A stretch of 32,867 nt of DNA from RFTU01 sp046094505 (GTDB lineage Bacteria > Pseudomonadota > Gammaproteobacteria > Burkholderiales > Burkholderiaceae_C): assembly GCA_046094505.1 (NCBI GenBank), contig JBJTHN010000005.1, positions 1 to 32,867 of the forward strand, written 5' to 3'. The notes under the pieces are model-generated. The model was not told the origin of the DNA. It was given only the letters and a program-made list of their open reading frames with translations, and did not search any database. The translations under genes were made by a program, and so were the position numbers. Positions 1 to 9,107 of the stretch are shown in pieces; position 1 is the first letter of the stretch, and every line of letters begins with the position of its first letter.

Positions 1-2
1 CC

Positions 3-455
3 CCGGGCCCCGGCCCCCAAGCCTCCAGCCCATCGGGCCTGGGGAATGACTTTTGGGCGCTGCGCTTGCCCCAGCCTTCTGGGGGGGAATTGGACTTTTC
101 CAGTCTGAAAGGGCGACCGCTGCTGGTCAATTTCTGGGCCACCTGGTGCCCGCCCTGTGTGCGGGAAATGCCACTTTTAGATGACTTTTATCAGCAGAAC
201 AAAGCAAAAGGATTGCAGATACTGGGAATTGCCATCGATGGCGCAAGCCCCGTTCAGGCCTTCCTGGCCCGCAGCCCAGTTGCCTTCACGCTGGCCTTGG
301 CCGGTGCCGACGGATCGGCCCTGGCCCGCACGCTGGGCAACACCGGGGGTGGCCTGCCCTACACCATCTTGGCCGACGCACAAGGGGTGATCCGCCACCG
401 GCAGATGGGCGAACTGCAGGCCGCACAGCTGGCCCAGTGGGCACAAATCCTCTAG
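3..455 (+). CDS. TlpA/ResA-type thioredoxin-fold disulfide reductase, 5' end missing
   Basis: The last 150 residues of a thioredoxin-fold protein; the reading frame is open to the left edge, so the start and any signal peptide or membrane anchor lie outside the window. The active site is W-C-P-P-C (cysteine codons at 147 and 156), preceded by the LVNFWATW strand that is typical of TlpA/ResA/DsbE proteins. Members of this family are exported and keep cysteines reduced, for example during cytochrome c maturation, but the exact partner cannot be told from this fragment. A TTG at 66 is a possible internal start, but it would cut off the preceding NDFWALRL strand, which belongs to the fold. The family call is secure; the specific role is open. 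Confidence 0.88.
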   Translation, partial: PGPGPQASSPSGLGNDFWALRLPQPSGGELDFSSLKGRPLLVNFWATWCPPCVREMPLLDDFYQQNKAKGLQILGIAIDGASPVQAFLARSPVAFTLALAGADGSALARTLGNTGGGLPYTILADAQGVIRHRQMGELQAAQLAQWAQIL

Positions 456-591
456 CCCGAAACCCGGCCGTCACCGCCCAGCGCGTACACTGCGGGTCCT
501 GTCGACGGGCGGAGATCCCGCCAGTTGAAAACAAATCGTCGGCTATTGAACGGTGATGGCATCACCAGACGATGAGCCCGGGGGAGACTGC

Positions 592-1056
592 ATGGACCTG
601 AGAAAACTGAAGACCCTGATCGACCTGGTGTCGGAATCCAACATCTCGGAGCTCGAGATCACGGAAGCCGAAGGCAAGGTCCGCATCGTCAAGGCTGGGG
701 TATCCGCGGTGGCGGTGCCCGCCGTGATGGCCGCCCCCCTGGCCGCTGCCGCCACGGCAGCCACCGCGGCCCCGGCGCCCGCCGCAGCCGCCTCCGAGCC
801 CGCACCTGCGGCCGAGCCCGCCGGGCATGCCGTCAAGTCGCCCATGGTGGGCACCTTCTACCGGGCCGCCAGCCCCGGCGCCAAACCCTTTGCCGAGGTG
901 GGTCAGCAGATCAAGGAAGGCGAGGCGATCTGCATCATCGAAGCCATGAAGATCATGAACGAGATCGAGGCCGACAAGACCGGCACGATCACGCAGATCC
1001 TGTGCGAAAACGGTCAAGCCGTGGAATTCGGCCAGCCCCTGTTCATCATCGAATAA
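592..1056 (+). CDS. accB: Biotin carboxyl carrier protein of acetyl-CoA carboxylase
   Basis: AccB carries the biotin that AccC carboxylates and the AccA/AccD transferase then uses to make malonyl-CoA, the first step of fatty acid synthesis. The 154-residue protein has an N-terminal helical segment starting MDLRKLKTLIDLV, an Ala/Pro-rich linker (about residues 37-80) and a C-terminal biotinyl domain with the motif EAMKIMNE, whose Lys120 is the biotinylation site. The start at 592 is chosen because it gives the family N-terminus and has GGGGAG at 581-586 five bases upstream; an in-frame ATG at 553 would add 13 unrelated residues. accC follows 34 bases downstream and the two are surely co-transcribed. 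Confidence 0.97.
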   Translation: MDLRKLKTLIDLVSESNISELEITEAEGKVRIVKAGVSAVAVPAVMAAPLAAAATAATAAPAPAAAASEPAPAAEPAGHAVKSPMVGTFYRAASPGAKPFAEVGQQIKEGEAICIIEAMKIMNEIEADKTGTITQILCENGQAVEFGQPLFIIE

Positions 1057-1090
1057 CCGCGAGGTGGGGCCCAAAGCGGCTCCATGGGGC

Positions 1091-2440
<1,350 letters not shown>

Positions 2441-2460
2441 AGCCGCGCCGCCGCATCACC

Positions 2461-3393
2461 ATGCCCTTGACCGAACTCGTGCTGCGCGCGCCCGTCCACC
2501 TGGTGGAGCACGTGTCCGATGCCTTGGTGGATGAGCTGGAGGCGGTTTCGGTGTCGGTGGAAGACGCCGATGCGGACACCGATGCTGAAGAGGCCCTGTT
2601 CGGCGAGCCCGGCATGCCGGCGCCGGCCGAGGGGTGGAATCGCTCAACCCTGAAGGCGGCCTTCGAAAGCGAGGGAGCTGCCACGCATGCAGCCACGCTG
2701 CTGTTGGCACAGGAGTGGACCACCGGGCTGCAGGTGCAGGCCATCCAAGCCGTGCCCGAGGCCGATTGGGTGCGGCTGACGCAAGCGCAATTTGAGCCCG
2801 TGCCCATCACCGACGCGTTCTGGGTGGTGCCCTCGTGGCACGACGCCCCTGCACAGGCGCAGCAGGTGATCCGGCTGGACCCAGGCATGGCTTTTGGCAC
2901 CGGCACCCACCCCACCACCCGGATGTGCCTGCGCTGGATTGCCACGCGAAGCGCGGCCGAACGCGCCACCTGGGATCGGGTGTTGGACTACGGCTGCGGC
3001 TCGGGCATCCTGGCCATCGGCGCGGGCCTGTGCGGCGCGCGCAGCATCGACGCCGTGGACATCGACCCGGCCGCGGTACAGGCCACACAAGACAACGCAC
3101 GCGCCAATGGCGTGGCGCTGCAGGCAGCCTTGCCCGACGCCGCGCAGGGCCACTACGGCTTGGTGGTGGCCAACATACTGGCCACGCCGCTGAAGCTGCT
3201 GGCACCCCTGCTGTGTGGCCATGTGCAGGCCGGCGGGCATCTGGTGTTGGCCGGCATCCTGGCACGGCAGGCGGATGAATTGAAAGCCGCCTACGCGCCC
3301 TGGTTGGCGCTGGCGGTCAGCGATGAAGAAGACGGTTGGATCCTGATGGCCGCCCAGCGCGGGGCCGAGCCCCGCCCCCTTGCCGTGGGATGA
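2461..3393 (+). CDS. prmA: Ribosomal protein L11 methyltransferase
   Basis: PrmA trimethylates ribosomal protein L11 with S-adenosylmethionine as donor. The 310-residue protein has the small N-terminal L11-recognition domain (about 1-100), the family signature DPGMAFGTGTHPTT around residues 140-153, the SAM-binding motif LDYGCGSGILAIGA from about residue 175, and a VVANILATPL catalytic-loop motif near residue 237. It is slightly longer than the roughly 293-residue E. coli protein owing to insertions in the N-terminal half. It sits between accC and a zinc-ribbon membrane protein, an order I recall as common in Burkholderiales, and is probably part of the same transcript. Confidence 0.96.
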   Translation: MPLTELVLRAPVHLVEHVSDALVDELEAVSVSVEDADADTDAEEALFGEPGMPAPAEGWNRSTLKAAFESEGAATHAATLLLAQEWTTGLQVQAIQAVPEADWVRLTQAQFEPVPITDAFWVVPSWHDAPAQAQQVIRLDPGMAFGTGTHPTTRMCLRWIATRSAAERATWDRVLDYGCGSGILAIGAGLCGARSIDAVDIDPAAVQATQDNARANGVALQAALPDAAQGHYGLVVANILATPLKLLAPLLCGHVQAGGHLVLAGILARQADELKAAYAPWLALAVSDEEDGWILMAAQRGAEPRPLAVG

Positions 3394-3400
3394 TAACGGC

Positions 3401-4150
3401 ATGAGCTTGGCTGCGCGTTGCCCCCAGTGCCACACCGTGTTTCGCATCAGCGGCGAGCAGCTGAGCGCCGCGCAGGGCTGGGTGCGCTGCGGGGGCTGCG
3501 GCTCGGTGTTCGACGCCACCACGCACCTGGCCACGCCAGACGGTGCGGCCCTGGAGGTGCCGACGGTGCATGCGCCTGTGGCGGCCCAGCCACTGCAGGC
3601 GATGCCCGACATCGACCTGGAACTGCCCGACCTGGGCGCGCTGCCGGCAGCCCCGCCGGCGGCTGCGCCCCAAACGGCAGCAGCACCAGGGCCCAACCCG
3701 CTGCTGGTGCTGGCCTTGCTGCTGAGCCTGTTGGCTTTGGTGGCCTATGCCGCACGCGGCCCCATCGTGCAGCAATGGCCGCAGCTGCGCCCTTGGGTGG
3801 TACAGGGCTGTGCCAGCCTGGGCTGTCAGTTGCCGGCCGAACGCAACCTGCAGGCCCTTCAACTGCTGGGCAGCAGCCTGTCCCAAGACGACAGCAGCGG
3901 CCATCACCAGTTGCGCCTTCAGTGGCACAACCGCGGCGACGCACCGGTGCTCATGCCCTCCATCGACCTGTCCATCGTCGATGCGCAGGGCGACGTGTTG
4001 GCGCGCCGCACGTTGGAACCCAGCGAACCTCAGCCGGTGCTCCACTCACTGGCACCTGGCGCCAAGACTGCCGTGACGGTCGTGCTTGACCTGCGCGCCT
4101 TGGCCCCCGAGGGCATCGCGAGTTTTCGCGTGTCCACCTATTACCCCTGA
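3401..4150 (+). CDS. Zinc-ribbon and DUF3426 membrane protein
   Basis: The 249-residue protein begins with an MJ0042-type zinc ribbon (C7-x2-C10 ... C30-x2-C33). A low-complexity Ala/Pro stretch follows, then one predicted transmembrane helix at about residues 100-120 (NPLLVLALLLSLLALVAY), then a DUF3426 domain with its VTVVLDL... and FRVSTYYP terminal strands. The topology is probably cytoplasmic zinc ribbon, single membrane pass, periplasmic C-terminal domain. No function is established for this family. The start at 3401 lies 7 bases after the prmA stop; an earlier in-frame start at 3380 would overlap prmA and precede the ribbon with unrelated residues. Confidence 0.9.
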   Translation: MSLAARCPQCHTVFRISGEQLSAAQGWVRCGGCGSVFDATTHLATPDGAALEVPTVHAPVAAQPLQAMPDIDLELPDLGALPAAPPAAAPQTAAAPGPNPLLVLALLLSLLALVAYAARGPIVQQWPQLRPWVVQGCASLGCQLPAERNLQALQLLGSSLSQDDSSGHHQLRLQWHNRGDAPVLMPSIDLSIVDAQGDVLARRTLEPSEPQPVLHSLAPGAKTAVTVVLDLRALAPEGIASFRVSTYYP

Positions 4151-4196
4151 ACGAGGCTCCCTGGCCTCGCCTTCAAGCACCCTACGGAGCCTCACC

Positions 4197-5108
4197 ATGC
4201 CTGCCCTGATCTGCGGATCCCTGGCCTTTGACACCATCACCAATTTCCATGGGCGCTTCGCACAACAGATCCTTCCGGAACAGGTGCACATCCTGAATGT
4301 GTCCTTCCTGGTGCCCACCTTGAGGCGCGAGTACGGCGGGTGTGCGGGCAACATCGCCTACACCCATAAAGCCTTGGGTGGTGAGCCGATCATCATGGCC
4401 ACCTTGGGATCTGACGGGCAGGATTACCGGGCGCGGCTGCAGGCCTTGGGTCTGGACCTGAGCTGCGTGCGCAGCATCGATCACCACTACACCGCGCAGG
4501 CCATCATCATCACCGATGAGTCGAACAACCAGATCACCGCTTTTCACCCTGGCGCCATGGGAGAGGCGCATCTCACGCCGGTTCCCACCGAGCGCAGCGA
4601 CATCCGCCTGGCCATCATCGCCCCGGACGGCCGCGACGCGATGATGGTGCATGCAGCGCAGTTGCACAGCGCCGGCATCCCCTTCATCTTCGATCCGGGT
4701 CAGGGCCTGCCGATGTTCAACAGCGACGAGCTCAAGGCCTTTGTGCAGCAGGCCACCTGGGTGGCCGTGAACGATTACGAGGCGCGCATGTTGGCCGAGC
4801 GCACCGGGCAGAGCATCGAGTCGCTTTCACGCTCACACCTACAGGGCGTGGTGGTGACCCTGGGTGCTGATGGCTGTGAGCTGTGGGTGCAAGGCGTACG
4901 CACCCATGTGCCGGGTCACCAGGCCACCGAGGTGGTAGACCCCACCGGCTGTGGTGATGCATTCCGCGCGGCCCTGCTCTACGGCTTGGAGCACGGTTGG
5001 CCGCTGCAGCGCTGCGTCGAGTTGGGCAACCGCATCGGCGCCATCAAGATTGCGCACCGGGGTGGGCAAAACCACCCGGTGGACCGGGTTGCCCTGGGAT
5101 TGAGCTGA
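4197..5108 (+). CDS. PfkB-family carbohydrate (adenosine/ribokinase-like) kinase
   Basis: The 303-residue protein has the PfkB fold. The N-terminal strand ALICGSLAFDTI is followed by the GG-containing substrate region REYGGCAGNIAYTHKALGG (first PfkB signature), and the C-terminal signature DPTGCGDAFRAALLYG carries the catalytic Asp and the anion-hole glycines. Such enzymes phosphorylate sugars or nucleosides with ATP. The N-terminal half reads more like bacterial adenosine kinase-type proteins than ribokinase, but the substrate cannot be assigned. The ATG at 4197 is chosen because GGAG at 4186-4189 lies seven bases upstream; an upstream in-frame start at 4086 would overlap the previous gene. 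Confidence 0.9.
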   Translation: MPALICGSLAFDTITNFHGRFAQQILPEQVHILNVSFLVPTLRREYGGCAGNIAYTHKALGGEPIIMATLGSDGQDYRARLQALGLDLSCVRSIDHHYTAQAIIITDESNNQITAFHPGAMGEAHLTPVPTERSDIRLAIIAPDGRDAMMVHAAQLHSAGIPFIFDPGQGLPMFNSDELKAFVQQATWVAVNDYEARMLAERTGQSIESLSRSHLQGVVVTLGADGCELWVQGVRTHVPGHQATEVVDPTGCGDAFRAALLYGLEHGWPLQRCVELGNRIGAIKIAHRGGQNHPVDRVALGLS

Positions 5109-5110
5109 AG

Positions 5111-5132
5111 CCGGCCTAGCCAAACAGGCCGG
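5111..5132. terminator. Hairpin between convergent kinase genes
   Basis: A 7-bp perfect stem (5111-5117 with 5126-5132) and an 8-nt loop span the eight-base junction of the converging pfkB-type and tdk genes. It lacks a U-run on either strand, so a role as a bidirectional terminator is only an inference from position. Confidence 0.35.
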
Positions 5133-5712
5133 GCGCCTGCTCCGGCCCGACGTCGTCGTCGGCATAGAAGCAGGTGGGGCAGACCGCGCGGTAGCGCTCG
5201 TTGCCCCCAATTTCCACCTGCTCACCCTGCATCACGCGGCGGCCCTGGCCGTCGATGCGCATGTTCATGGAGGCCTTGCGCCCGCAAGCGCAGATGGTCT
5301 TCATTTCTTCCAGGTCGTCGGCCAGCGTGAGCAAGGTGATCGCCCCTGGGAATCCATCACCGCGGAAGTCGCTGCGCAGCCCAAAGCACAGCACCGGCAC
5401 ATCTTCGCGATGGGCCATGCGGTGCAGCTGCCGCACCTGTTCGGGCGTCAGGAACTGCGCTTCGTCGATCAGCACACAGGCGATGCCCGCTGGCAAACCC
5501 GCGCGGCTGAACACCGTTTGCGGGCCGAAGGTGTCCACCGTCTTGTGCAGGCCCAGGCGCGAGCCAATCACACCACTGCCGCTGCGGTTGTCATGCGCGG
5601 CGGTGTAGAGCGCCACCTGCATGCCACGCTCGCCGTAGTTGTAGGCGGCCTGCAGCAGTGCGGTGGACTTGCCCGCGTTCATGGCGGCATAGCGGAAATA
5701 GAGCTTGGCCAT
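5116..5712 (-). CDS. tdk: Thymidine kinase (type II)
   Basis: This enzyme phosphorylates thymidine with ATP in the nucleoside salvage pathway. The 198-residue protein starts MAKLYFRYAAMNAGKST, with the P-loop at residues 10-17. It has the DEAQFL Walker-B-like catalytic segment, and in the C-terminal lasso domain the zinc-binding cysteines of CACG and CPTC. This is the family of E. coli and human cytosolic TK1. Its ATG overlaps the stop of the upstream hydrolase gene by one base (TGATG at 5714-5710), which suggests translational coupling although no functional link is evident. Confidence 0.97.
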   Translation of the reverse strand: MAKLYFRYAAMNAGKSTALLQAAYNYGERGMQVALYTAAHDNRSGSGVIGSRLGLHKTVDTFGPQTVFSRAGLPAGIACVLIDEAQFLTPEQVRQLHRMAHREDVPVLCFGLRSDFRGDGFPGAITLLTLADDLEEMKTICACGRKASMNMRIDGQGRRVMQGEQVEIGGNERYRAVCPTCFYADDDVGPEQAPGLFG

Positions 5713-6662
5713 CAGGGTTGCACTATATCGACCTGGGTGCGCCTCAACACCTCATCCAGGATCTCGGGCGCATGGGCCAAGGCCACGTGCGGCAGGCCCG
5801 GTACGGCACGGTTCAGGGCGCCGGGCAAGGTGGCGGTGCTGGCAGGAAACACGATGTTGTCGCACACGCTCCAGTAGCAGGTCCAGCGCGCCCGCCGTGC
5901 TGGTGATTCCGCATGGGCCAGTTGCCTCAAGAACGGGCTGAGCAGCTGCATCTGCATGCCCGCTTCGGTGTGCGCCAGCATGGCCAGTGCCGTTCCGTGG
6001 TGGGGTGAGCCGATGCTGATGGCCTCGTGCTGCAGTGCCCGATCGTCGGGCAAGCCCGCCAGCCAACTGCGAATGGCCAGGCCACCCATGCTGTGGCCCA
6101 CCAACAGGGGCGGCACGCCGGTGGCGGCCATCAGCCGATCGCAGGCCACCTGCAAGCCCAGCGCCTGAAGGCCGATGTCAGCCGCAGGGGGCTCCATCGT
6201 CACCGCGACATAAGGCACACCCGCTTGACGCAGGCCTTGCATCCACGGATTCCAAAACCCCCGGTTGCACACGAAACCATGCACCAGCAAGACGCCGCGC
6301 CGTCCCTGCGCCTCAATCGGCAGGTGATCGGGATAGTGGTCGTAGGCCCAAGGTTGGCGCCAGCCAAACGTCAAGGACGAGGCCCACAGCTCGCGCACCC
6401 AGGCACCACACCAGGCGCCGACATGGGGAAACGTCTGCGGCGCCGCGTGCGCCTGGCCCAGCTCACGGCGCGCCGCATCACGCCGAGCGGCCCAGGCGGC
6501 CCACATCAACTCCAGGGCCAGCACCGGCCCCTGTGGAAACAGCAAGGCCAGAGCCCACCACGCCCCTTGTGGCCAGCCGGTGTGCCAACACCAACACAGC
6601 CACACACCGGCCGCACCCGCGCAGGCCAGCGACAGTGCTTGCTGCAAACGGGCCATGCTCAT
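5712..6662 (-). CDS. Membrane-anchored alpha/beta hydrolase, lipase-like
   Basis: The protein has about 316 residues. The first 65 hold two hydrophobic segments (roughly 7-27 and 34-57) that probably anchor it in the inner membrane. The rest is an alpha/beta hydrolase with the oxyanion HG motif (LLVHGF, residues 125-130), the nucleophile elbow GHSMGG (Ser191) and an SIGSPHHGT segment as in bacterial triacylglycerol lipases and PGAP1-like esterases. The substrate is unknown. ATGs at 6662 and 6656 are both possible starts; a longer frame to 6746 adds 28 residues without family character. The gene runs directly into tdk with a one-base overlap. Confidence 0.85.
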   Translation of the reverse strand: MSMARLQQALSLACAGAAGVWLCWCWHTGWPQGAWWALALLFPQGPVLALELMWAAWAARRDAARRELGQAHAAPQTFPHVGAWCGAWVRELWASSLTFGWRQPWAYDHYPDHLPIEAQGRRGVLLVHGFVCNRGFWNPWMQGLRQAGVPYVAVTMEPPAADIGLQALGLQVACDRLMAATGVPPLLVGHSMGGLAIRSWLAGLPDDRALQHEAISIGSPHHGTALAMLAHTEAGMQMQLLSPFLRQLAHAESPARRARWTCYWSVCDNIVFPASTATLPGALNRAVPGLPHVALAHAPEILDEVLRRTQVDIVQP

Positions 6663-6758
6663 CGCGCGATTCTCGCAGGCCCTACGCCTCGGGCAGCGAG
6701 GCCCGTCTGGCCCGCCAACGCCTAGCGCTTCTTGAACACCGGGCACACCGCCCGTGGT

Positions 6759-8243
6759 TCAGGTTCCGCAGAAGGTGCGGTGTGCAGCCGCCACCTCAGG
6801 CGGCGCGGCTTGGGCATAGGGCCGCAAGGCTGGGTCGTCGCTCCAGGGCTGTCGCACCGCATTCAAGAGCGCGTGGAACGGCTGCAGGTCCCCATCGTCG
6901 CTGGCGGCTTGCAAGGCACCCTCGACCAAGTGGTTGCGCGGAACCATTGCCGGATTGGCCTGCTTCAAGGTGGCCAACTCAATGGCCCACCCGGCAGCCC
7001 GGGCCTGCGCTTGCCAACGCTGCAGCCAGTGCTGCGCCGCGGCAGCACCCTCACCGAATCGATCCATCAGCGACTGCAGGTCGCCCTTCGCCGCGTCAAG
7101 CAAACCGTGCCAGCCCAAGGTGTGGTCGACCTGATGGGCTTGCAGCAGGGCCTGCCAGTCCTGCGCAAATGCGCGAACCACAGCAGGCTCAGCGGCATCG
7201 GGCCAGCCCAGCTTGCGCCGCCATACAGCAGCCATCGCTGCATCAATGGCGGCACCGAAGGACTCGATGACGGGTATGGCCGCCTCCACTCGCTGCTCTT
7301 GTGGCCCCTGCATCACGGGCAACAGGGCCTCAGCCAAGCGGGCGAGGTTCCACTGCGCAATGCCAGGCTGACGGCCATAGGCGTAGCGCCCGTGATGGTC
7401 GATGGAGCTGTAGACAGTGCCCGGGTCGTGCGCCTCCATGAAGGCGCAAGGGCCGAAGTCGATGCTCTGACCCGACAGGCTCATGTTGTCGGTGTTCATC
7501 ACCCCGTGGATGAAACCCACGCCCATCCACTGCGCCACCAACTGGGCCTGCCGCTGCAGCACGGCCATCAGCAGGGCCAAGGCGGTATCGCCCTTCGCGT
7601 CCTCGAAACACTCAGGTGCAGGCCGGTGGCGTTGCACGGTGTAGTCCAACAGCCGCTGCAAGCCAGCCTCGTCGCCACGGGCTGCGAAGTACTGAAAGGT
7701 GCCCACCCGCAGATGGCTGTGCGCCACGCGGGTGAGGATGGCCCCAGGCAGTGCGCGATCACGCGCCACCCACTCGCCCGTGGCCACCACGGCCAGTGCC
7801 CGTGTGCTGGGGATGCCCAAGGCGTGCAAGGCCTCGCCAATCAACACCTCGCGCAGCATGGGCCCCACCGCAGCCTTGCCGTCGCCGCCGCGGGCAAACG
7901 GTGTGCGCCCAGACCCCTTGAAGGCCAGATCCACACGCTGGCCTTGCCGGTCGATCAACTCGCCCAAGAGCAGCGCCCGGCCGTCGCCCAACTGGGGCGA
8001 GAACCCGCCGAACTGATGCCCCGCATAGGCCTGCGCCACCGGTTGGGCACCTTCAGGCACCTCCACGGCGCCAAACACGGCCTCGCGCTGTGCAAGGTCC
8101 CAAGCGGCCAAGCCGGCATCCAGCGTGGAGGCCAAGTCCCCGTTCCAAAACAATTCGCGCGGCCGTGGCGAAGCCTGGGCGCGCCACGGCACACAGGCCT
8201 GGGGCAATTCACGGGCGTAGCTGTTGTCGAAGCTCAAAGGCAC
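6759..8243 (-). CDS. selO: Protein adenylyltransferase SelO (YdiU/UPF0061 family)
   Basis: SelO is a pseudokinase-fold enzyme that transfers AMP from ATP to hydroxyl groups of target proteins and is linked to redox stress. The 494-residue protein carries the family motifs: AGHQFGGFSPQLGDGRA (74-90), KGSGRTPFARGGDGKA (109-124, with Lys109), HGVMNTDN (246-253) and the DFG-like DFGP (262-265). The third residue from the C-terminus is Cys492 (ending TFCGT), the position occupied by Cys in E. coli and by selenocysteine in animal SelO. The start is GTG at 8243, supported by GGGGAG at 8258-8253 nine bases upstream. It sits upstream of the hydrolase and tdk on the same strand. Confidence 0.96.
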   Translation of the reverse strand: MPLSFDNSYARELPQACVPWRAQASPRPRELFWNGDLASTLDAGLAAWDLAQREAVFGAVEVPEGAQPVAQAYAGHQFGGFSPQLGDGRALLLGELIDRQGQRVDLAFKGSGRTPFARGGDGKAAVGPMLREVLIGEALHALGIPSTRALAVVATGEWVARDRALPGAILTRVAHSHLRVGTFQYFAARGDEAGLQRLLDYTVQRHRPAPECFEDAKGDTALALLMAVLQRQAQLVAQWMGVGFIHGVMNTDNMSLSGQSIDFGPCAFMEAHDPGTVYSSIDHHGRYAYGRQPGIAQWNLARLAEALLPVMQGPQEQRVEAAIPVIESFGAAIDAAMAAVWRRKLGWPDAAEPAVVRAFAQDWQALLQAHQVDHTLGWHGLLDAAKGDLQSLMDRFGEGAAAAQHWLQRWQAQARAAGWAIELATLKQANPAMVPRNHLVEGALQAASDDGDLQPFHALLNAVRQPWSDDPALRPYAQAAPPEVAAAHRTFCGT

Positions 8244-8270
8244 TGGGCGGCACTCCCCATGGGTTGGTGG

Positions 8271-8301
8271 ATTATGAAATGCAGGCCTAGGCGCCGTTCA
8301 A
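8271..8301 (-). promoter_or_regulatory. Possible sigma70 promoter of selO
   Basis: On the - strand a TTGAAC -35 box (8301-8296) is separated by 19 bases from a CATAAT -10 box (8276-8271). A start of transcription near 8264 would give a short leader before the GTG at 8243. The spacing is a little long, so this is a candidate only. Confidence 0.35.
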
Positions 8302-8433
8302 CCCGGCTACTCACCCGCTTCGGTGATCGAAGACAGACAGAGGGGCATAAATCGACCAACGTCTAGGGCCGTACCCACACCACGCGCACCATTTAAAGTC
8401 TCCGGCTTGAACGCCTTGGAGAGCGCCTTGACC

Positions 8434-8958
8434 ATGACCCTTGTTCAGCTTTGGAGCGGCCTGCTCAGCGGCATGGTGGGCCGCTTCGATACACGCCTGA
8501 TGGGCTGCCTTTTGGTTCTGTTGGCCATGCCCACGTCAGCCTGGGCCCAAAGCGGGCAATGCGGCTTCATCAAGGACCCCAACCTGCAGGCCCAGTGCCG
8601 GGCCAGCACGGGTGGTGGCAGCGGTCCATGCGGCTTCATCCAGGACGCTGACCTGCAGGCCTTCTGCCGCGCCACCACAGGGGGCGGCAGCGGCCCCTGC
8701 GGCTTCATCCGTGACAACGACCAACAGGCCCTGTGCCGCGCCATGACCGGTGGCGGATCGGGACAGTGCGGCTTCATCCGCGACCACGACAAGCAGGCCT
8801 ATTGCCGCGCCACCACGGGTGGTGGCAGTGGGCAGTGTGGCTTCATCCGAAACGCAGACCAACAGGCCCTGTGCCGCGCCATGACCGGCGGCGGCAGTGG
8901 GCAGTGCGGCTTCATTCGGGACGGTGACCTGCAGGCGCTGTGCCGCGCGCGGCTTTAA
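8434..8958 (+). CDS. Secreted cysteine-rich protein of six CGFI repeats
   Basis: I do not recognise a characterised family. The 174-residue protein has an N-terminal hydrophobic signal segment (about residues 22-38) ending in AWA, after which cleavage before Gln is expected. The rest is six tandem repeats of 23 residues, the last one shortened to 20, with consensus S-G-x-C-G-F-I-R-D-x-D-x-Q-A-x-C-R-A-x-T-G-G-G. Each repeat has two cysteines spaced C-x11-C, twelve in all, fitting disulfide bonding outside the cytoplasm. The start at 8434 has GGAGAG at 8418-8423; later Met codons before the hydrophobic core are also possible. The repeats differ at many third codon positions while keeping the protein motif, which argues for selection on the protein. 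Confidence 0.8.
   Translation: MTLVQLWSGLLSGMVGRFDTRLMGCLLVLLAMPTSAWAQSGQCGFIKDPNLQAQCRASTGGGSGPCGFIQDADLQAFCRATTGGGSGPCGFIRDNDQQALCRAMTGGGSGQCGFIRDHDKQAYCRATTGGGSGQCGFIRNADQQALCRAMTGGGSGQCGFIRDGDLQALCRARL
8551..8955 (+). repeat. Six tandem 69-bp coding repeats
   Basis: Five full 69-bp units (8551-8619, 8620-8688, 8689-8757, 8758-8826, 8827-8895) and a 60-bp last unit (8896-8955) lie in frame within the CGFI protein gene. Units 3 and 5 are the most alike (both CRAMTGGG), so there may have been internal duplication or gene conversion. Spacing and coding character exclude a CRISPR. Confidence 0.9.
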
Positions 8959-8985
8959 GGCTCTGCCCGCACCCGATTGGGTATT

Positions 8986-9062
8986 TGGTAGGCCGTGCTG
9001 GACTTGAACCAGCGACCAAAGGATTATCAGTCCTCAGCTCGAACCAACTGAGCTAACGGCCC
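8986..9062 (-). tRNA. tRNA-Ile, anticodon GAT, with unusual body
   Basis: The - strand folds as a full cloverleaf of 77 nt including an encoded CCA: acceptor GGGCCGT/ACGGCCT (with a G1-U72 wobble), D-stem GCTC/GAGC, anticodon stem GAGGA/TCCTT with loop CTGATAA (anticodon GAT at 9028-9026), and T-arm GCTGG-TTCAAGT-CCAGC. The anticodon reads Ile codons AUC/AUU. The T-arm, variable loop and anticodon stem resemble the minor tRNA-Ile2 (anticodon CAT, ileX type) rather than the rRNA-operon tRNA-Ile. Position 21 is C instead of the near-universal A, and position 26 is T instead of a purine, so function is not certain. Confidence 0.85.
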
Positions 9063-9107
9063 CCGAGTGCTTGATTCTAGGTCGGCAGCAAGCAGTACCA
9101 TCCCTGC

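Noticed and set aside
5712..6662. Epoxide hydrolase partner for the halohydrin dehalogenase-like enzyme
   Set aside because: It is a lipase-like hydrolase with a GHSMGG serine nucleophile rather than an Asp nucleophile, and lies 3 kb away.
6732..8366. 544-codon open frame on the + strand
   Set aside because: It is antisense to selO, whose protein matches its family along the full length.
8551..8955. Regular 69-bp repeats as a possible CRISPR array
   Set aside because: Units are contiguous without spacers, in frame, and conserved at the protein level; there are no cas genes.
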